Positions 1 to 9,328 of a stretch of DNA of 64,000 bases are shown here, piece after piece; position 1 is the first letter of the stretch, and each line of letters begins with the position of its first letter. The DNA is taken from positions 305,297 to 369,296 of the forward strand of contig DATCTN010000026.1 in the NCBI GenBank assembly GCA_036567965.1, given 5' to 3'. This DNA is from Candidatus Kryptoniota bacterium (GTDB lineage: Bacteria > Bacteroidota > Ignavibacteria > Kryptoniales > JAKASW01). Under the pieces are notes generated by a model. The model worked only from the letters and a program-made list of their open reading frames with translations, made no database searches and had not been told where the DNA came from. Position numbers and translations under genes: made by a program.

Positions 1-195
1 ACGTGGGCCCGTGACACGATGATCGTCCCGGATTTTGTGGGGCATACTTTTGCGGTTCATAACGGAAACAAATTCATACCGGTGTACATCATCGAGGCGA
101 TGGTTGGGCACAGGCTCGGGGAGTTTGCCGCAACACGCACCTTCAGGACGCATCCCGGTCTCAAATCAGAAAAAGCCGCGACGCCCGCAGAGTAA
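1..195 (+). CDS. rpsS: 30S ribosomal protein S19, C-terminal part (5' truncated by window edge)
   Basis: The first 64 codons are open from base 1 in frame 1 and end at TAA. They contain the S19 signature [20 protein letters not shown] followed by [13 protein letters not shown], which are typical of the conserved C-terminal half of S19. S19 sits in the head of the small subunit with S13 and contacts 16S rRNA. The start lies outside the window. It is followed after 13 bases by rplV, the normal S10-operon order, with a GGAG ribosome binding site overlapping the gap. Confidence 0.97.
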   Translation, partial: TWARDTMIVPDFVGHTFAVHNGNKFIPVYIIEAMVGHRLGEFAATRTFRTHPGLKSEKAATPAE

Positions 196-208
196 GGAGC
201 CTTAACAA

Positions 209-553
209 ATGGAATCACGTGCTGTCGCAAAGTATATCGGTTCGTCTCCGAGAAAGATGAGATTGGTAGTAGATCTCATCCGCGGAAAGAGCGTCGGACA
301 GGCGCTTTCAATTCTTCATTTTTCCCCGAAGCATGCATCGAAAGATGCGGAGAAGGCGCTGCGTTCTGCCGTCTCAAATATCATGAACCGGGAAGATGTC
401 GGTAAGCTCGACGAAGAGAGCCTGTTCGTGAAGGAAATATTTGTTGACGGCGGACCGGCTGCGAAAAGAGTTTTGCCTGCACCCCAGGGACGCGCGTACA
501 GGATACGAAAAAGAAGCAACCATATCACGGTTGTAGTGGCAACGAAAGAATGA
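209..553 (+). CDS. rplV: 50S ribosomal protein L22
   Basis: This 114-residue protein begins MESRAVAKYIGSSPRKMR and ends with GRAYRIRKRSNHITVVV, the conserved beta-hairpin end of L22 that lines the peptide exit tunnel. Length matches the family (about 110). The ATG is preceded by GGAG. L22 binds 23S rRNA domains early in assembly. It lies between rpsS and rpsC as in other S10 operons. No anomaly is visible. Confidence 0.98.
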   Translation: MESRAVAKYIGSSPRKMRLVVDLIRGKSVGQALSILHFSPKHASKDAEKALRSAVSNIMNREDVGKLDEESLFVKEIFVDGGPAAKRVLPAPQGRAYRIRKRSNHITVVVATKE

Positions 554-600
554 AACGATGAGCTATCAGATGAAAGCAATCGTCTACAACGGAGGAACTT

Positions 601-1242
601 TTGGGACAAAAGACTAATCCTATCGGCTTCAGACTTGGCATTACACGCGACTGGGATTCGACCTGGTTCGAGCGAAAAGGATATTCCGCGCTTCTCACGG
701 AAGATGAAAGAGTGAGGAACTATCTGCGCAGTCGATTGAACAAGGCGGGAGTCTCCCGACTTGTAATCGAACGGAAAGGAAGCCAGATGACGGTCTCCAT
801 TCACACAAGCCGTCCCGGGATTGTCATAGGTAAAAGTGGAAAAGACGTGAATCAGCTTGAGGCCGAATTGAAGAAACTTACCGGACGGGAAGCTGTCAAA
901 ATAAAGACTTTTGAGATAAAACGCCCTGAACTCGATGCGTACCTGGTTGCCGAAAACATCGCAACTCAGCTCGAGGGAAGAATAAATTTCCGTCGTGCGA
1001 TGAAGAACGCGATCACATCAGCTTCCAGGATGGGAGCAGAAGGTATCCGCGTCATGTGCGCGGGCCGGCTCGGCGGGTCGGAAATTGCCCGCACTGAACA
1101 GTACCGCGAAGGAAGGGTCCCTCTTCACACGCTTCGCGCCGACATCGATTACGCCAGCGTGGCGGCCAGAACGATTTACGGCTTGATCGGCGTAAAGGTT
1201 TGGATTTGCCGCGGCGAAGTTTACGGACCGCTGCCCAGATAA
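601..1242 (+). CDS. rpsC: 30S ribosomal protein S3
   Basis: The product has 213 residues with N-terminal [12 protein letters not shown] and a type-2 KH domain whose GxxG loop is GKSG at residues 77-80. The C-terminal half carries the [16 protein letters not shown] region typical of S3. The start is TTG at 601, chosen because GGAGG lies just upstream and the N-terminus then aligns with the family. S3 forms the mRNA entry site with S4 and S5. A 47-base gap separates it from rplV, slightly longer than neighbouring gaps, but without a visible gene. Confidence 0.98.
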   Translation: MGQKTNPIGFRLGITRDWDSTWFERKGYSALLTEDERVRNYLRSRLNKAGVSRLVIERKGSQMTVSIHTSRPGIVIGKSGKDVNQLEAELKKLTGREAVKIKTFEIKRPELDAYLVAENIATQLEGRINFRRAMKNAITSASRMGAEGIRVMCAGRLGGSEIARTEQYREGRVPLHTLRADIDYASVAARTIYGLIGVKVWICRGEVYGPLPR

Positions 1243-1269
1243 TCATCCGACGGACAGGAGAACTTAGAA

Positions 1270-1689
1270 ATGTTAATGCCAAAGAGAGTTAAGTACAGAA
1301 AAACCCAGAGGGGAAGGATGCGCGGCAAGGCCCTGCGGGGAAGCACCGTAGCATTCGGCGACTTCGGTCTGAAGGCGCTCGAGCCCGGGTGGATAACTGC
1401 ACGGCAGATTGAAGCGGCGCGCGTCGCGCTGACAAGACAGATGAAACGCGACGGAAGAATCTGGATCAGGATATTTCCCGATAAGCCCGTGACAAAAAAG
1501 CCGGCCGAGACGAGAATGGGAAAAGGAAAAGGCATGCCCGAGTTCTGGGTCGCTGTCGTGAAACCGGGCAGAGTCATGTTCGAAGTCGGAGGAGTTGCAG
1601 GACCTCTCGCGCAAGCGGCACTCAGGCTTGCTGCTCACAAGCTCCCGATAAAAACGAAATTTGTCGTAAGAATGGATTACGAGGATTGA
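1270..1689 (+). CDS. rplP: 50S ribosomal protein L16
   Basis: The 139-residue product starts [19 protein letters not shown], matching the L16 N-terminus, so the first ATG at 1270 is preferred over the second at 1276. It contains [21 protein letters not shown] and [17 protein letters not shown], the hallmark region near the tRNA elbow in the A and P sites. L16 is a late assembly protein needed for peptidyl transferase maturation. An AGGAG site precedes it. Confidence 0.98.
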   Translation: MLMPKRVKYRKTQRGRMRGKALRGSTVAFGDFGLKALEPGWITARQIEAARVALTRQMKRDGRIWIRIFPDKPVTKKPAETRMGKGKGMPEFWVAVVKPGRVMFEVGGVAGPLAQAALRLAAHKLPIKTKFVVRMDYED

Positions 1690-1693
1690 GACA

Positions 1694-1939
1694 ATGATAA
1701 AGCCCCATGAAGTCCGTGCGCTGTCCGAGAAGGAAATCTCCCAGCGCATAAAGGATAACCTCGAGGCACTGGACAAGATCAAGTTTCAAAAAGCCGTCGG
1801 CGGTGAAGTCAAGAACCCGGTCCAGGTTCGGTTCTTGAAAAAGGAAATTGCCGAGATGAGAACAATTCTGAGGGAACGCGAGATTGAGGCGAAGAAAAAT
1901 GCCGGCGCGGTCGAGACAAAGAAGAACGAGGGTAACTGA
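1694..1939 (+). CDS. rpmC: 50S ribosomal protein L29
   Basis: The 81-residue two-helix protein contains [23 protein letters not shown], the L29 core. It is about 15 residues longer than most L29 proteins because of a Lys/Glu/Asn-rich tail after residue 65, which looks disordered. L29 sits next to the exit tunnel with L23. Its TGA overlaps the ATG of rpsQ by one base (TGATG), indicating translational coupling. Confidence 0.95.
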   Translation: MIKPHEVRALSEKEISQRIKDNLEALDKIKFQKAVGGEVKNPVQVRFLKKEIAEMRTILREREIEAKKNAGAVETKKNEGN

Positions 1940-2208
1940 TGGAAGCCACGGCTGAAAAAAGAAATCTGAGAAAGACCAGGATCGGAAAAGTGGTCAGCAA
2001 CAAGATGCAGAAATCGATCGTTGTGAGTATCGAGAGACTCGTTCCACATCCGATCTATAAGAAGTATTCGAAAAGGACGACAAAGCTGACAGCGCACGAC
2101 GAGAAGAATGAAGCAAAGATCGGCGACATCGTAAGGATCATGGAAACCCGACCGCTGTCCAAGAGCAAGCGCTGGCGCCTTGTAGAAGTTGTCGAAAAAG
2201 CGAAATAA
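1939..2208 (+). CDS. rpsQ: 30S ribosomal protein S17
   Basis: The 89-residue OB-fold protein carries [20 protein letters not shown] and [19 protein letters not shown], both diagnostic for S17. The C-terminal segment [19 protein letters not shown] is also typical. S17 is a primary 16S rRNA binding protein. It is coupled to rpmC by a one-base stop/start overlap. Confidence 0.98.
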   Translation: MEATAEKRNLRKTRIGKVVSNKMQKSIVVSIERLVPHPIYKKYSKRTTKLTAHDEKNEAKIGDIVRIMETRPLSKSKRWRLVEVVEKAK

Positions 2209-2222
2209 CGGAGGTTTAGAAA

Positions 2223-2591
2223 TTGATTCAGGAAGAGACCAATCTCGTTGTTGCTGACAACTCGGGCGCGAAGAAAGTTCGCTGCATAAGAGTGCTCGGT
2301 GGACATGACAGGCGTTATGCAGGACTCGGCGACTTGATCGTGGTCGCTGTGAAGCAGGCGATCCCCGGAGCCGAAGTGAAGAAAGGCGACGTGTCGCGAG
2401 CGGTCGTCGTCAGGACGAAGAAAGAATACAAGCGGTCCGACGGAACATTCATCCGGTTTGATGAAAATGCCGCGGTACTGTTGAACGCGCAGGGAGAGCC
2501 CCGCGGCACCAGAATATTCGGCCCCGTCGCGCGTGAGCTTCGAGATAAACAGTTCATGAAAATTGTTTCACTCGCCCCTGAAGTTCTTTAA
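2223..2591 (+). CDS. rplN: 50S ribosomal protein L14
   Basis: The product is 122 residues, exactly the usual length. It starts with TTG at 2223 behind GGAGG and begins [18 protein letters not shown], the L14 N-terminus. The signature region [20 protein letters not shown] and the C-terminal [10 protein letters not shown] are present. L14 contacts L19 and the 30S subunit at intersubunit bridges. No anomaly beyond the TTG start. Confidence 0.98.
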   Translation: MIQEETNLVVADNSGAKKVRCIRVLGGHDRRYAGLGDLIVVAVKQAIPGAEVKKGDVSRAVVVRTKKEYKRSDGTFIRFDENAAVLLNAQGEPRGTRIFGPVARELRDKQFMKIVSLAPEVL

Positions 2592-2604
2592 GAAAGGTTT
2601 TGTA

Positions 2605-2925
2605 ATGCACGTCCATAAAAATGACATGGTATTGGTAATCAGTGGTAACTCGCGCGGGAAGACCGGCAAGGTACTCAGGGTGATCCCCGACAAACAGAGA
2701 GTTCTCGTCGAAGGCGTCAACGTGAGAAAGAAGCACACCCGCCCGACTGCCAAGATGCCCGCAGGCGGCATCCTGGAGAGAGAACTTCCGATCCACTCGT
2801 CGACCGTGATGGTGATTTGTCCGAAGTGCAACAACGCAAGCCGCCTCGGGTACGCTACCGTCGCGGGATCGGGAGGACGGACGCAGAGAATGAGAGTCTG
2901 CAAAAACTGTAACGAAATGTTTTAA
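2605..2925 (+). CDS. rplX: 50S ribosomal protein L24, zinc-ribbon form
   Basis: From ATG 2605 the product has 106 residues and begins MHVHKNDMVLVISGNSRGKT, a KOW motif. I chose 2605, not the in-frame start at 2563, because the earlier one would overlap rplN by 29 bases and AGAAAGG precedes 2605. The C-terminal third has CPKC and CKNC pairs (KVC/CPKCNN ... RVCKNCNE), a zinc-ribbon-like form of L24 known in many bacteria. L24 is one of the first proteins to bind 23S rRNA. Confidence 0.96.
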   Translation: MHVHKNDMVLVISGNSRGKTGKVLRVIPDKQRVLVEGVNVRKKHTRPTAKMPAGGILERELPIHSSTVMVICPKCNNASRLGYATVAGSGGRTQRMRVCKNCNEMF

Positions 2926-2937
2926 TCGGGTCTGAAC

Positions 2938-3630
2938 ATGGCCAAAGAGCAAAAAGTACAAACCGAACAAAAAGACAAAAAAGAGAAAAAAGAGAAGAAG
3001 GGCAAAGCCGAGGCTCAGGAGAAACATGTCCCCGAACCGCCGGAAGAAAAGGTGCCTCCCCGCCTGTACGAACAGTACAAGAAGGACCTGATCCCTTCGC
3101 TGATGAAAAGGTTCGGCTATAAAAACACGATGCAGGTTCCGAAGCTGGAGAAGATTTCCATCAACTGCGGCGTCGGGGCGGCGACACAGGATCAGAAAAT
3201 CCTCGAAACGGTCGTGCGTGAGCTTACGATCATTTCCGGCCAGAAGCCTTCTATCAGGAAATCCAAGAAGGCGATCTCAAACTTCAAGCTGCGCGAGAAT
3301 ATCCCGATCGGTTGCAAGGTGACTCTGCGAAAAGAGAAGATGTTCGAGTTCATGGACCGGTTGATCAGTCTCGCGATTCCCCGGGTGCGCGACTTCAGAG
3401 GCGTACCGGACAAGTCGTTCGACGGTCGCGGTAATTACACGCTCGGGTTGAAGGAACAGATTATTTTCCCCGAGATAGATGTAGATAAGGTGGAAAGAAT
3501 TTTCGGCATGGATATCACTTTCGTGACAACTGCCAAGACCGACGAGGAAGCGTACGAGTTGTTGAAAGGATTTGGAATGCCTTTCAGAAAACGTGAAGCG
3601 TCCGAAGGTGCCTTCGGATCGGCTGCCTAA
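2938..3630 (+). CDS. rplE: 50S ribosomal protein L5 with charged N-terminal extension
   Basis: The core from about residue 41 ([19 protein letters not shown]) through the C-terminal [20 protein letters not shown] is a normal L5, which binds 5S rRNA and the P-site tRNA in the central protuberance. The whole protein is 230 residues against about 180 for the family. The extra is an N-terminal stretch of about 40 residues made almost entirely of Lys, Glu, Gln and Pro, and a short C-terminal tail. No ATG fits the usual start, so the extension appears to be genuinely translated. Confidence 0.97.
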   Translation: MAKEQKVQTEQKDKKEKKEKKGKAEAQEKHVPEPPEEKVPPRLYEQYKKDLIPSLMKRFGYKNTMQVPKLEKISINCGVGAATQDQKILETVVRELTIISGQKPSIRKSKKAISNFKLRENIPIGCKVTLRKEKMFEFMDRLISLAIPRVRDFRGVPDKSFDGRGNYTLGLKEQIIFPEIDVDKVERIFGMDITFVTTAKTDEEAYELLKGFGMPFRKREASEGAFGSAA

Positions 3631-3648
3631 TTCGAAAGGAGTAACTGA

Positions 3649-3834
3649 GTGGCGCGTACAGCAATGATAGTTAAAGCCCGGCGGGCGCCTAAGTACAAAG
3701 TAAGGAAACATAATCGCTGCCAGATATGCGGACGTCCGAGAGCGTATTATCGCAAGTTCGGCGTTTGCCGCATCTGTTTCAGAAAGTTGGCCCTGGACGG
3801 ATTGATTCCGGGCATCAAGAAAGCAAGTTGGTAA
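3649..3834 (+). CDS. rpsN: 30S ribosomal protein S14, type Z
   Basis: The 61-residue protein with GTG start is the short zinc-binding S14. The ligand cysteines are C24, C27, C40 and C43 in CQICGRP and CRICF. It ends [10 protein letters not shown], the normal type-Z C-terminus. A good AAAGGAG site precedes the start. S14 is placed in the 30S head near S3 and S10. Confidence 0.98.
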   Translation: MARTAMIVKARRAPKYKVRKHNRCQICGRPRAYYRKFGVCRICFRKLALDGLIPGIKKASW

Positions 3835-3855
3835 TTTAATTAGGAGTGGAAGTCG

Positions 3856-4251
3856 ATGTCTATGACTGACCCAATCGCCGATTTTCTCACACAACTGAGG
3901 AATGCGGCAACTGCGCGCCACAGAAGAGTAGATGTGCCGGCGAGCAATTTGAAAAAAGCGATAACGAGAATTCTATTTGAGCAGCATTACATAGACAAGT
4001 ATACCGAGCTCGATACGACGTCTCAGGGAGTTATTAGAATCTATCTGAGGTATTTCAACGGCAAGCCGGTCCTTTCAGGATTGCGCCGGGTCTCGGTGCC
4101 GGGACGCCGCGTGTATGCGGCGGCGGATGAGATGCCCCGCGTGTTGAACGGCCTCGGTGTCGCGATAGTCTCCACCAACCGCGGTGTCATGACAGACAAG
4201 GACGCCCGGCGCCTGAATGTCGGCGGCGAAGTAATCTGCTATATCTGGTAA
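3856..4251 (+). CDS. rpsH: 30S ribosomal protein S8
   Basis: The 131-residue product begins MSMTDPIADFLTQLRNA and ends GVMTDKDARRLNVGGEVIC, both diagnostic for S8. S8 binds the central domain of 16S rRNA and in Escherichia coli also represses its own operon by binding mRNA. I did not find a convincing copy of its rRNA target in this operon by eye. GGAGTGGAAG precedes the start. Confidence 0.98.
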   Translation: MSMTDPIADFLTQLRNAATARHRRVDVPASNLKKAITRILFEQHYIDKYTELDTTSQGVIRIYLRYFNGKPVLSGLRRVSVPGRRVYAAADEMPRVLNGLGVAIVSTNRGVMTDKDARRLNVGGEVICYIW

Positions 4252-4268
4252 TCATAAGGAGTTTCTAA

Positions 4269-4814
4269 GTGTCACGCATAGGAAAAAAACCGGTCGCGAT
4301 TCTGAAAGGAGTCACGGTTCAGGTTTCCGACGGTGTTCTCAAAGTGAAAGGCCCAAAGGGAGAACTTTCAGCCGTCCTTCATCACGACATCTCGATGGAG
4401 ATCGGCGCGGAACAGGTTCAGGTCAAGGTCCAGGGCGGAGACAATTTCCATAACGCTCTGCACGGACTCTGGAGATCGCTTCTTAACAACATGGTCAACG
4501 GAGTCGTAAAAGGCTACGAGAAGAAACTTGAAATTGTCGGCGTAGGCTATCGTGCAGAGATGAAGGGACAAAATGTGCAGCTGGTCCTCGGCTTCTCTCA
4601 CCCGATCCTTTTCAAACCACCGCAGGGTGTCAAGATCGAGACGCCATCACCGACAAACATCACGATCTCCGGAACCGACAAGCAGCTCGTCGGCCAGATC
4701 GCGGCGAAAATAAGAATGTTCCGTCCGCCCGAACCCTATAAAGGCAAGGGTATCAAGTATGAGAATGAATACATCCGCCGTAAGGCCGGAAAAGCTGCAG
4801 CAGCGGCAAAGTAA
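4269..4814 (+). CDS. rplF: 50S ribosomal protein L6
   Basis: The 181-residue protein starts with GTG and reads SRIGKKPVAILKGVTV, then VKGPKGELS, the L6 N-terminal domain. The second repeat domain holds the signature PYKGKGIKYENEYIRRKAGK. Length matches the family. L6 is located near the sarcin-ricin loop. AAGGAG lies seven bases upstream. Confidence 0.98.
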   Translation: MSRIGKKPVAILKGVTVQVSDGVLKVKGPKGELSAVLHHDISMEIGAEQVQVKVQGGDNFHNALHGLWRSLLNNMVNGVVKGYEKKLEIVGVGYRAEMKGQNVQLVLGFSHPILFKPPQGVKIETPSPTNITISGTDKQLVGQIAAKIRMFRPPEPYKGKGIKYENEYIRRKAGKAAAAAK

Positions 4815-4832
4815 AACTTCGAGGTTTTTGTA

Positions 4833-5204
4833 ATGGGACATCTTGAGCAAAAGAAAGAACGGCACGAAAGAGCAAGACGAGGACTCAGGAAAAGACTTGT
4901 CGGCACTACTGAGCGGCCGCGGCTGATTGTCTACAGAAGTCTGAAACACATATACGGCGCGATCGTCGACGACACCGTCGGCAAGACACTTCTCCAGGTC
5001 TCCAGCCTCAACAAGGAAATTGCGGATCAGCTGAAAGCCGCAAAAGGCAAGACTGCTGTCAGTAAGCTTGTCGGTACCGCGCTGGCAAAGAAAGCGCTCG
5101 AGAATAAAATACAGCAGGTTGTGTTCGACCGTGGAGGTCACCTGTACCATGGCCGGCTTAAGGCGTTCGCGGATGGCGCACGCGAAGGCGGACTCAAATT
5201 TTAA
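4833..5204 (+). CDS. rplR: 50S ribosomal protein L18
   Basis: The 123-residue protein has the conserved RPRLIVYRSLKHIYGAIVDD and VFDRGGHLYHGRLKAFADGA regions. L18 binds 5S rRNA together with L5. It has a basic N-terminal tail (KKERHERARRGLRKRLVGT) as usual. It follows rplF by 18 bases. Confidence 0.98.
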   Translation: MGHLEQKKERHERARRGLRKRLVGTTERPRLIVYRSLKHIYGAIVDDTVGKTLLQVSSLNKEIADQLKAAKGKTAVSKLVGTALAKKALENKIQQVVFDRGGHLYHGRLKAFADGAREGGLKF

Positions 5205-5218
5205 AAGGTATCTGAGAG

Positions 5219-5791
5219 ATGAAACTAAAAGACCTGAAGAACGCAGAGAGAATCAAACCGGACCAGACGGAACTCAAAGAGAAACTGGTCCACATAAACC
5301 GAGTCGCAAAGGTTGTTAAGGGCGGACGCAGGTTCAGCTTCAACGCCATCGTCGTTGTCGGCGACAGCAAAGGGAACGTCGGGATCGGACTCGGCAAAGC
5401 GAACGAGGTCAACGACGCGATCAGCAAGGGCGTCGATGACGCGAAGAAGAATGTTGTACATGTCGCTATTTTGCGAGGGACCGTTCCGCATTCCATAGTC
5501 GGAAAATTCGGAGCGGCAAAGGTTCTCCTGAAACCTGCAACACCGGGCACCGGTGTGATTGCGGGCGGTGGAGTTCGCGCGGTACTGGAATCCGCAGGAG
5601 TCCAGGACGTGCTCACAAAATCTATGGGCTCGTCAAATCCTCATAACGTAGTAAAAGCCACGATGCGAGCTCTCCTTGCTCTCAATGATGCGCACATGGT
5701 TTCCCGCAAAAGAGGAATGCAGACTCACGAACTTTTCGACACAGGAAGCGGCGACGCCAATCCCGGCAGCGAGACACAGGTGCCGAAATGA
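5219..5791 (+). CDS. rpsE: 30S ribosomal protein S5
   Basis: The 190-residue protein has the N-terminal double-stranded-RNA-binding-like domain with [20 protein letters not shown] and the conserved [20 protein letters not shown] segment, then the C-terminal domain with [18 protein letters not shown]5 acts in decoding fidelity and mRNA unwinding at the entry tunnel. The last four bases overlap the start of rpmD (ATGA), implying coupled translation. Confidence 0.98.
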   Translation: MKLKDLKNAERIKPDQTELKEKLVHINRVAKVVKGGRRFSFNAIVVVGDSKGNVGIGLGKANEVNDAISKGVDDAKKNVVHVAILRGTVPHSIVGKFGAAKVLLKPATPGTGVIAGGGVRAVLESAGVQDVLTKSMGSSNPHNVVKATMRALLALNDAHMVSRKRGMQTHELFDTGSGDANPGSETQVPK

Positions 5792-5976
5792 AATCAGGCA
5801 AGAAGATTAAGATCACTCAGATAGCAAGCACGATCGACAGACCCGAGCCTCAGAAGCTGACGATCAAAGCGCTCGGTCTTGGGAAGATCAGGAGAACGGT
5901 TGTTAAGCTGGATACGCCTCAGATCAGAGGAATGATCGCGAAAGTTCAACATCTGGTCCGCGTCGACGAGGCATAG
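5788..5976 (+). CDS. rpmD: 50S ribosomal protein L30
   Basis: The 62-residue product carries [33 protein letters not shown] sequence ([19 protein letters not shown]) and [12 protein letters not shown], the L30 fold. The gene overlaps rpsE by four bases and precedes rplO by 11 bases, the normal spc order. Confidence 0.97.
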   Translation: MKSGKKIKITQIASTIDRPEPQKLTIKALGLGKIRRTVVKLDTPQIRGMIAKVQHLVRVDEA

Positions 5977-5987
5977 GAGATATTGAA

Positions 5988-6452
5988 ATGAATATTCTTG
6001 GTAATCTGAAATATGCCCCCGGGGCGCGAAAGAAAGTAAAGCGTCTCGGACGCGGTGTCGGATCTGGCCACGGTAAAACGGCCGGCAAAGGCCACAAAGG
6101 GCAACGTTCGCGTTCGGGCGACCAGCAACGTCCGTGGTTTGAGGGCGGCCAGATGCCGCTCAACCGCCGAATTCCTAAATTTGGCTTCCACAGCCCCTTT
6201 CGGGTCGAGTTTCAGGTAGTGAATGTGTCCACTCTTGGAAAGCTCGCTGAAGCGGGCAAGCTGACAGGCGGAGTCGTCACTCCCGAAATTCTTTACAAGG
6301 TCGGAGCTGTCTCGAAGAAACTGCAGCCGGTAAAGATTCTCGGCGACGGAGCGTTGACGGCAAAACTTGACGTCACGGCAAATGCGTTCAGTGCCTCGGC
6401 ACTGGAAAAAATAAAAGCAGCAGGCGGCACAGGAAAAACACTCGAGTCATAA
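5988..6452 (+). CDS. rplO: 50S ribosomal protein L15
   Basis: The 154-residue protein begins with a glycine- and arginine-rich rRNA-binding tail containing RLGRGVGSGHGKTAGKGHKG, then FEGGQMPLNRRIPKFGF, both L15 signatures. The C-terminal globular domain has VKILGDGALTAKLDVTANAF. L15 is needed for late 50S assembly. It is followed after three bases by secY. Confidence 0.98.
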   Translation: MNILGNLKYAPGARKKVKRLGRGVGSGHGKTAGKGHKGQRSRSGDQQRPWFEGGQMPLNRRIPKFGFHSPFRVEFQVVNVSTLGKLAEAGKLTGGVVTPEILYKVGAVSKKLQPVKILGDGALTAKLDVTANAFSASALEKIKAAGGTGKTLES

Positions 6453-6455
6453 GAA

Positions 6456-7802
6456 ATGTCGAGATTAACTGAAAGTCTAAGAAATATTTTCAAGGTAGAG
6501 GACCTCCGGAAGCGGATCCTCTACAGCGCGGGCTTACTTATTGTGGTGCGCGTGGGAGCGCACATAACTCTGCCGGGAGTCGATGCTTCATTGCTTGCCC
6601 AGGCGGTAAGAAGTCAGGCGCAAAATACGCTCTTCGGTCTGTACGACCTGTTCGCGGGCGGTGCTTTCCAGAATGCGGCCGTATTCGCACTCGGAATAAT
6701 GCCGTACATAAGCGCGTCGATCGTCATCCAGCTGCTCGGAGCAGTTGTCCCGTATTTCCAGAAGCTCCAGAAGGAAGGCGAAGAGGGACACAAGAAGATA
6801 ACCCAGCTCACACGTTATGGTACAGTTCTCGTGAGCGCCCTGCAGGGTTGGGGAGTGAGCGTGAGGCTTCAGAGCATGACCGCTCCAGGAAGCGGATTCC
6901 CTGTTGTGCCGGAAGTTGTCCGCGGCCTCGGCTTCACGATCTCTACGGTCATCGTTCTTACCGCGGGGACGATCTTCATGATGTGGCTCGGCGAACAGAT
7001 TACCGAGAAGGGTGTCGGAAACGGGATCTCTCTCATCATTTTCATCGGCATCATCGCGAGATTCCCTAACGCGGTGCTTGACGAGTTCCAGGTCGTCAGT
7101 TCAGGCCAGAGAGGACTCATCGGCGAACTTGTGGTGATCGCTCTCATGGTTGCAATTGTCGCCGCAGTGGTTCTTATAACGCAAGGCACGAGAAAAGTAC
7201 CGGTCCAGTACGCAAAGCGTGTCGTCGGGCGAAAAGTGTACGGCGGAGTCACTCAGTATATCCCGGTCCGGGTCAATACCGCCGGAGTTATGCCGATCAT
7301 CTTTGCCCAGTCGATAATGTTCGTGCCCCAGACGATATTGACATTTTTTCCGGAGAATGACTTCATGCAGAGCATAGCCGGATATTTTTCCTATACGTCG
7401 TTTGTTTATTCTTTCATATACGCACTGCTGATAGTCTTCTTCACTTACTTCTATACTGCGATCGCTTTCAATCCGAAAGATGTTGCGGACAATATGAAGA
7501 AGCAGGGCGGGTTTGTTCCGGGGATCAGACCGGGACAGCACACATCCGATTTCATCGACAACATTCTCACGAAGGTGACGTTGCCGGGTTCCATATTCCT
7601 CGCTATCGTCGCGATATTGCCGGCATTCATGTCGAAATTCGGAGTCAGCGCGACATTTGCTTCTTTCTTCGGAGGAACGAGCTTGTTGATTATTGTTGGA
7701 GTGGTGCTCGACACGCTTCAGCAGGTTGAATCACAATTGGTGATGAGGCATTACGACGGTTTCATGAAGACAGGAAAACTGAAGAGCCGTCGCTATTCCT
7801 GA
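6456..7802 (+). CDS. secY: Protein translocase channel subunit SecY
   Basis: The 448-residue membrane protein has ten predicted transmembrane segments, the plug region LFGLYDLFAGGAFQNAAVFA and IMPYISASIVIQLLGAVVP of TM2-3, and the conserved GIRPGQHTSDFIDNILTKVT loop. SecY is the pore through which Sec substrates, including the signal-peptide proteins later in this window, leave the cytoplasm. It lies in the spc operon between rplO and map. adk, often found directly downstream in Firmicutes and others, is absent. Confidence 0.98.
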   Translation: MSRLTESLRNIFKVEDLRKRILYSAGLLIVVRVGAHITLPGVDASLLAQAVRSQAQNTLFGLYDLFAGGAFQNAAVFALGIMPYISASIVIQLLGAVVPYFQKLQKEGEEGHKKITQLTRYGTVLVSALQGWGVSVRLQSMTAPGSGFPVVPEVVRGLGFTISTVIVLTAGTIFMMWLGEQITEKGVGNGISLIIFIGIIARFPNAVLDEFQVVSSGQRGLIGELVVIALMVAIVAAVVLITQGTRKVPVQYAKRVVGRKVYGGVTQYIPVRVNTAGVMPIIFAQSIMFVPQTILTFFPENDFMQSIAGYFSYTSFVYSFIYALLIVFFTYFYTAIAFNPKDVADNMKKQGGFVPGIRPGQHTSDFIDNILTKVTLPGSIFLAIVAILPAFMSKFGVSATFASFFGGTSLLIIVGVVLDTLQQVESQLVMRHYDGFMKTGKLKSRRYS

Positions 7803-7808
7803 GAGTTT

Positions 7809-8576
7809 ATGATAACAGTTAAGACTGCCCGCGAGATCGATCTGATGCGCGAGGTAGGGAAAGTGGTCGGAGGCATCCTGGACACCGTCGAGAAATACGT
7901 GAAGCCGGGAGTGACCACGAAGGAGTTAGATCAGATCGCAGAAGATTTTGTTCTTTCACAAGGTGCAAAGCCCGCGTTCAAGGGATATGGTTTCGACAGG
8001 AGAAACTTGTTTCCCGCGACGATTTGTCTTTCGATCGACGACCAGGTGGTGCATGGTATCCCCGGTCCGCGAAAACTCGAAGAGGGTCAGCTTCTTTCCG
8101 TTGATGTCGGCGCGATAAAAGCAGGTTACTATGGCGATGCCGCGAAGACATTTGCGGTCGGTGAGGTCTCTGACAAGAAGAAGAAGTTGATGGAAGTTAC
8201 CAGGAAAGCTCTTTTCATCGGAATCGAAAATGCAATTTCCGGCAACCATGTCGAAGATATTTCGGAGGCGGTCCAGGAATATGTAGAGAGCAACGGATTT
8301 TCAGTTGTCCGGGATCTCGTCGGTCACGGAATCGGGACGAAGCTCCATGAGGATCCCCCGGTTCCGAATTTCGGAAAGAAGGGAAAGGGACCTCTTCTGC
8401 GAAACGGGATGACACTGGCAATCGAACCGATGGTAAACGCGGGATCATATAAAGTTTATACAGCGAGAGATGGATGGACCGTCTTTACATCCGACGGCGA
8501 GCCGTCCGCTCATTTTGAGCACACTGTAGTCATCAACGATGGTAAACCAGAAATATTGACATCATCAAATGGCTAA
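7809..8576 (+). CDS. map: Type I methionine aminopeptidase
   Basis: The 255-residue enzyme removes the initiator methionine. The five metal ligands can be placed: D99 (SVDVGA), D110 (YYGDAAKTF), H173 (VGHGIG), E206 (AIEPMVN) and E237 (FEHTVV); H82 is the substrate-side histidine. Length fits the type Ia bacterial class without N-terminal extension. Its last eight bases overlap the start of infA, so the two are translationally coupled. Confidence 0.97.
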   Translation: MITVKTAREIDLMREVGKVVGGILDTVEKYVKPGVTTKELDQIAEDFVLSQGAKPAFKGYGFDRRNLFPATICLSIDDQVVHGIPGPRKLEEGQLLSVDVGAIKAGYYGDAAKTFAVGEVSDKKKKLMEVTRKALFIGIENAISGNHVEDISEAVQEYVESNGFSVVRDLVGHGIGTKLHEDPPVPNFGKKGKGPLLRNGMTLAIEPMVNAGSYKVYTARDGWTVFTSDGEPSAHFEHTVVINDGKPEILTSSNG

Positions 8577-8787
8577 ACAGGGACAAATCAAGGTCGACGG
8601 TACGATTACGGAGACCTTACCTAACGCGACGTTTCGCGTCAAGCTCGAAAACGGGCACGAAATATTCGCACACATATCAGGAAAAATGAGAATGAATTTT
8701 ATCAAGATTCTCGTCGGCGATAAGGTCACGGTGGAGCTTTCACCGTACGATCTTAGCAAAGGGAGAATCGTTTATCGGTACAAGTGA
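8569..8787 (+). CDS. infA: Translation initiation factor IF-1
   Basis: The 72-residue OB-fold protein carries [39 protein letters not shown] and [16 protein letters not shown], matching IF-1 over its whole length. IF-1 binds the A site during initiation. It overlaps map and is followed by rpmJ. Confidence 0.98.
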   Translation: MAKQGQIKVDGTITETLPNATFRVKLENGHEIFAHISGKMRMNFIKILVGDKVTVELSPYDLSKGRIVYRYK

Positions 8788-8794
8788 GGAAGCG

Positions 8795-8911
8795 ATGAAA
8801 GTAAGAGCATCAGTAAAGAAACTCTGCGACAACTGCAAGATCATAAAGCGCAAAGGTGTCGTGAGAGTTATCTGCAAGAAGAACCCTAAACACAAACAGC
8901 GCCAGGGTTAA
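8795..8911 (+). CDS. rpmJ: 50S ribosomal protein L36, zinc-binding form
   Basis: A 38-codon gene starting ATGAAAGTAAGAGC behind GAGGAAG. The protein begins [15 protein letters not shown] and has the CCCH zinc site at C11, C14, C27 and H33. This is the zinc-dependent form of L36. It sits in its usual place between infA and rpsM, and ends 15 bases before the TTG of rpsM. Confidence 0.97.
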   Translation: MKVRASVKKLCDNCKIIKRKGVVRVICKKNPKHKQRQG

Positions 8912-8926
8912 TAAAGGAGAACGAAT

Positions 8927-9310
8927 TTGGCAAGAATAGCAGGAGTCGATCTGCCTAAAAACAAACGTGCAGAGTACGGACTGACGTACATTTTCGGAAT
9001 CGGTCACGCCTCCGCGCTCGAGATCCTCGACAAAGCAGGAGTAGAACCGGGGAAACATGTCGGCGAACTTGGTGATGACGAAGTTGCAAGGATCCGCCAG
9101 GTCATCACGACAGAATACAAAGTCGAGGGCGCACTCCGCAGTGAGACGCAGATGAATATAAAGCGGCTGATGGACATCGGGAGTTACCGCGGCCTCAGAC
9201 ATCGCAAAGGATTGCCGGTTCGCGGTCAGAGGACCAGGACGAACTCCCGTACGCGCAAAGGCAAGAGACGAACGGTCGCAGGTAGAAAGAAAGCGATCGC
9301 GAAGAAGTAA
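8927..9310 (+). CDS. rpsM: 30S ribosomal protein S13
   Basis: The 127-residue protein starts with TTG behind AAAGGAG and reads [20 protein letters not shown], then [20 protein letters not shown], the S13 signature, and a basic tail reaching toward the P-site tRNA. S13 forms intersubunit bridges with L5. Length and order are normal. Confidence 0.98.
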   Translation: MARIAGVDLPKNKRAEYGLTYIFGIGHASALEILDKAGVEPGKHVGELGDDEVARIRQVITTEYKVEGALRSETQMNIKRLMDIGSYRGLRHRKGLPVRGQRTRTNSRTRKGKRRTVAGRKKAIAKK

Positions 9311-9328
9311 AGAACAGGAGAAATTGAA

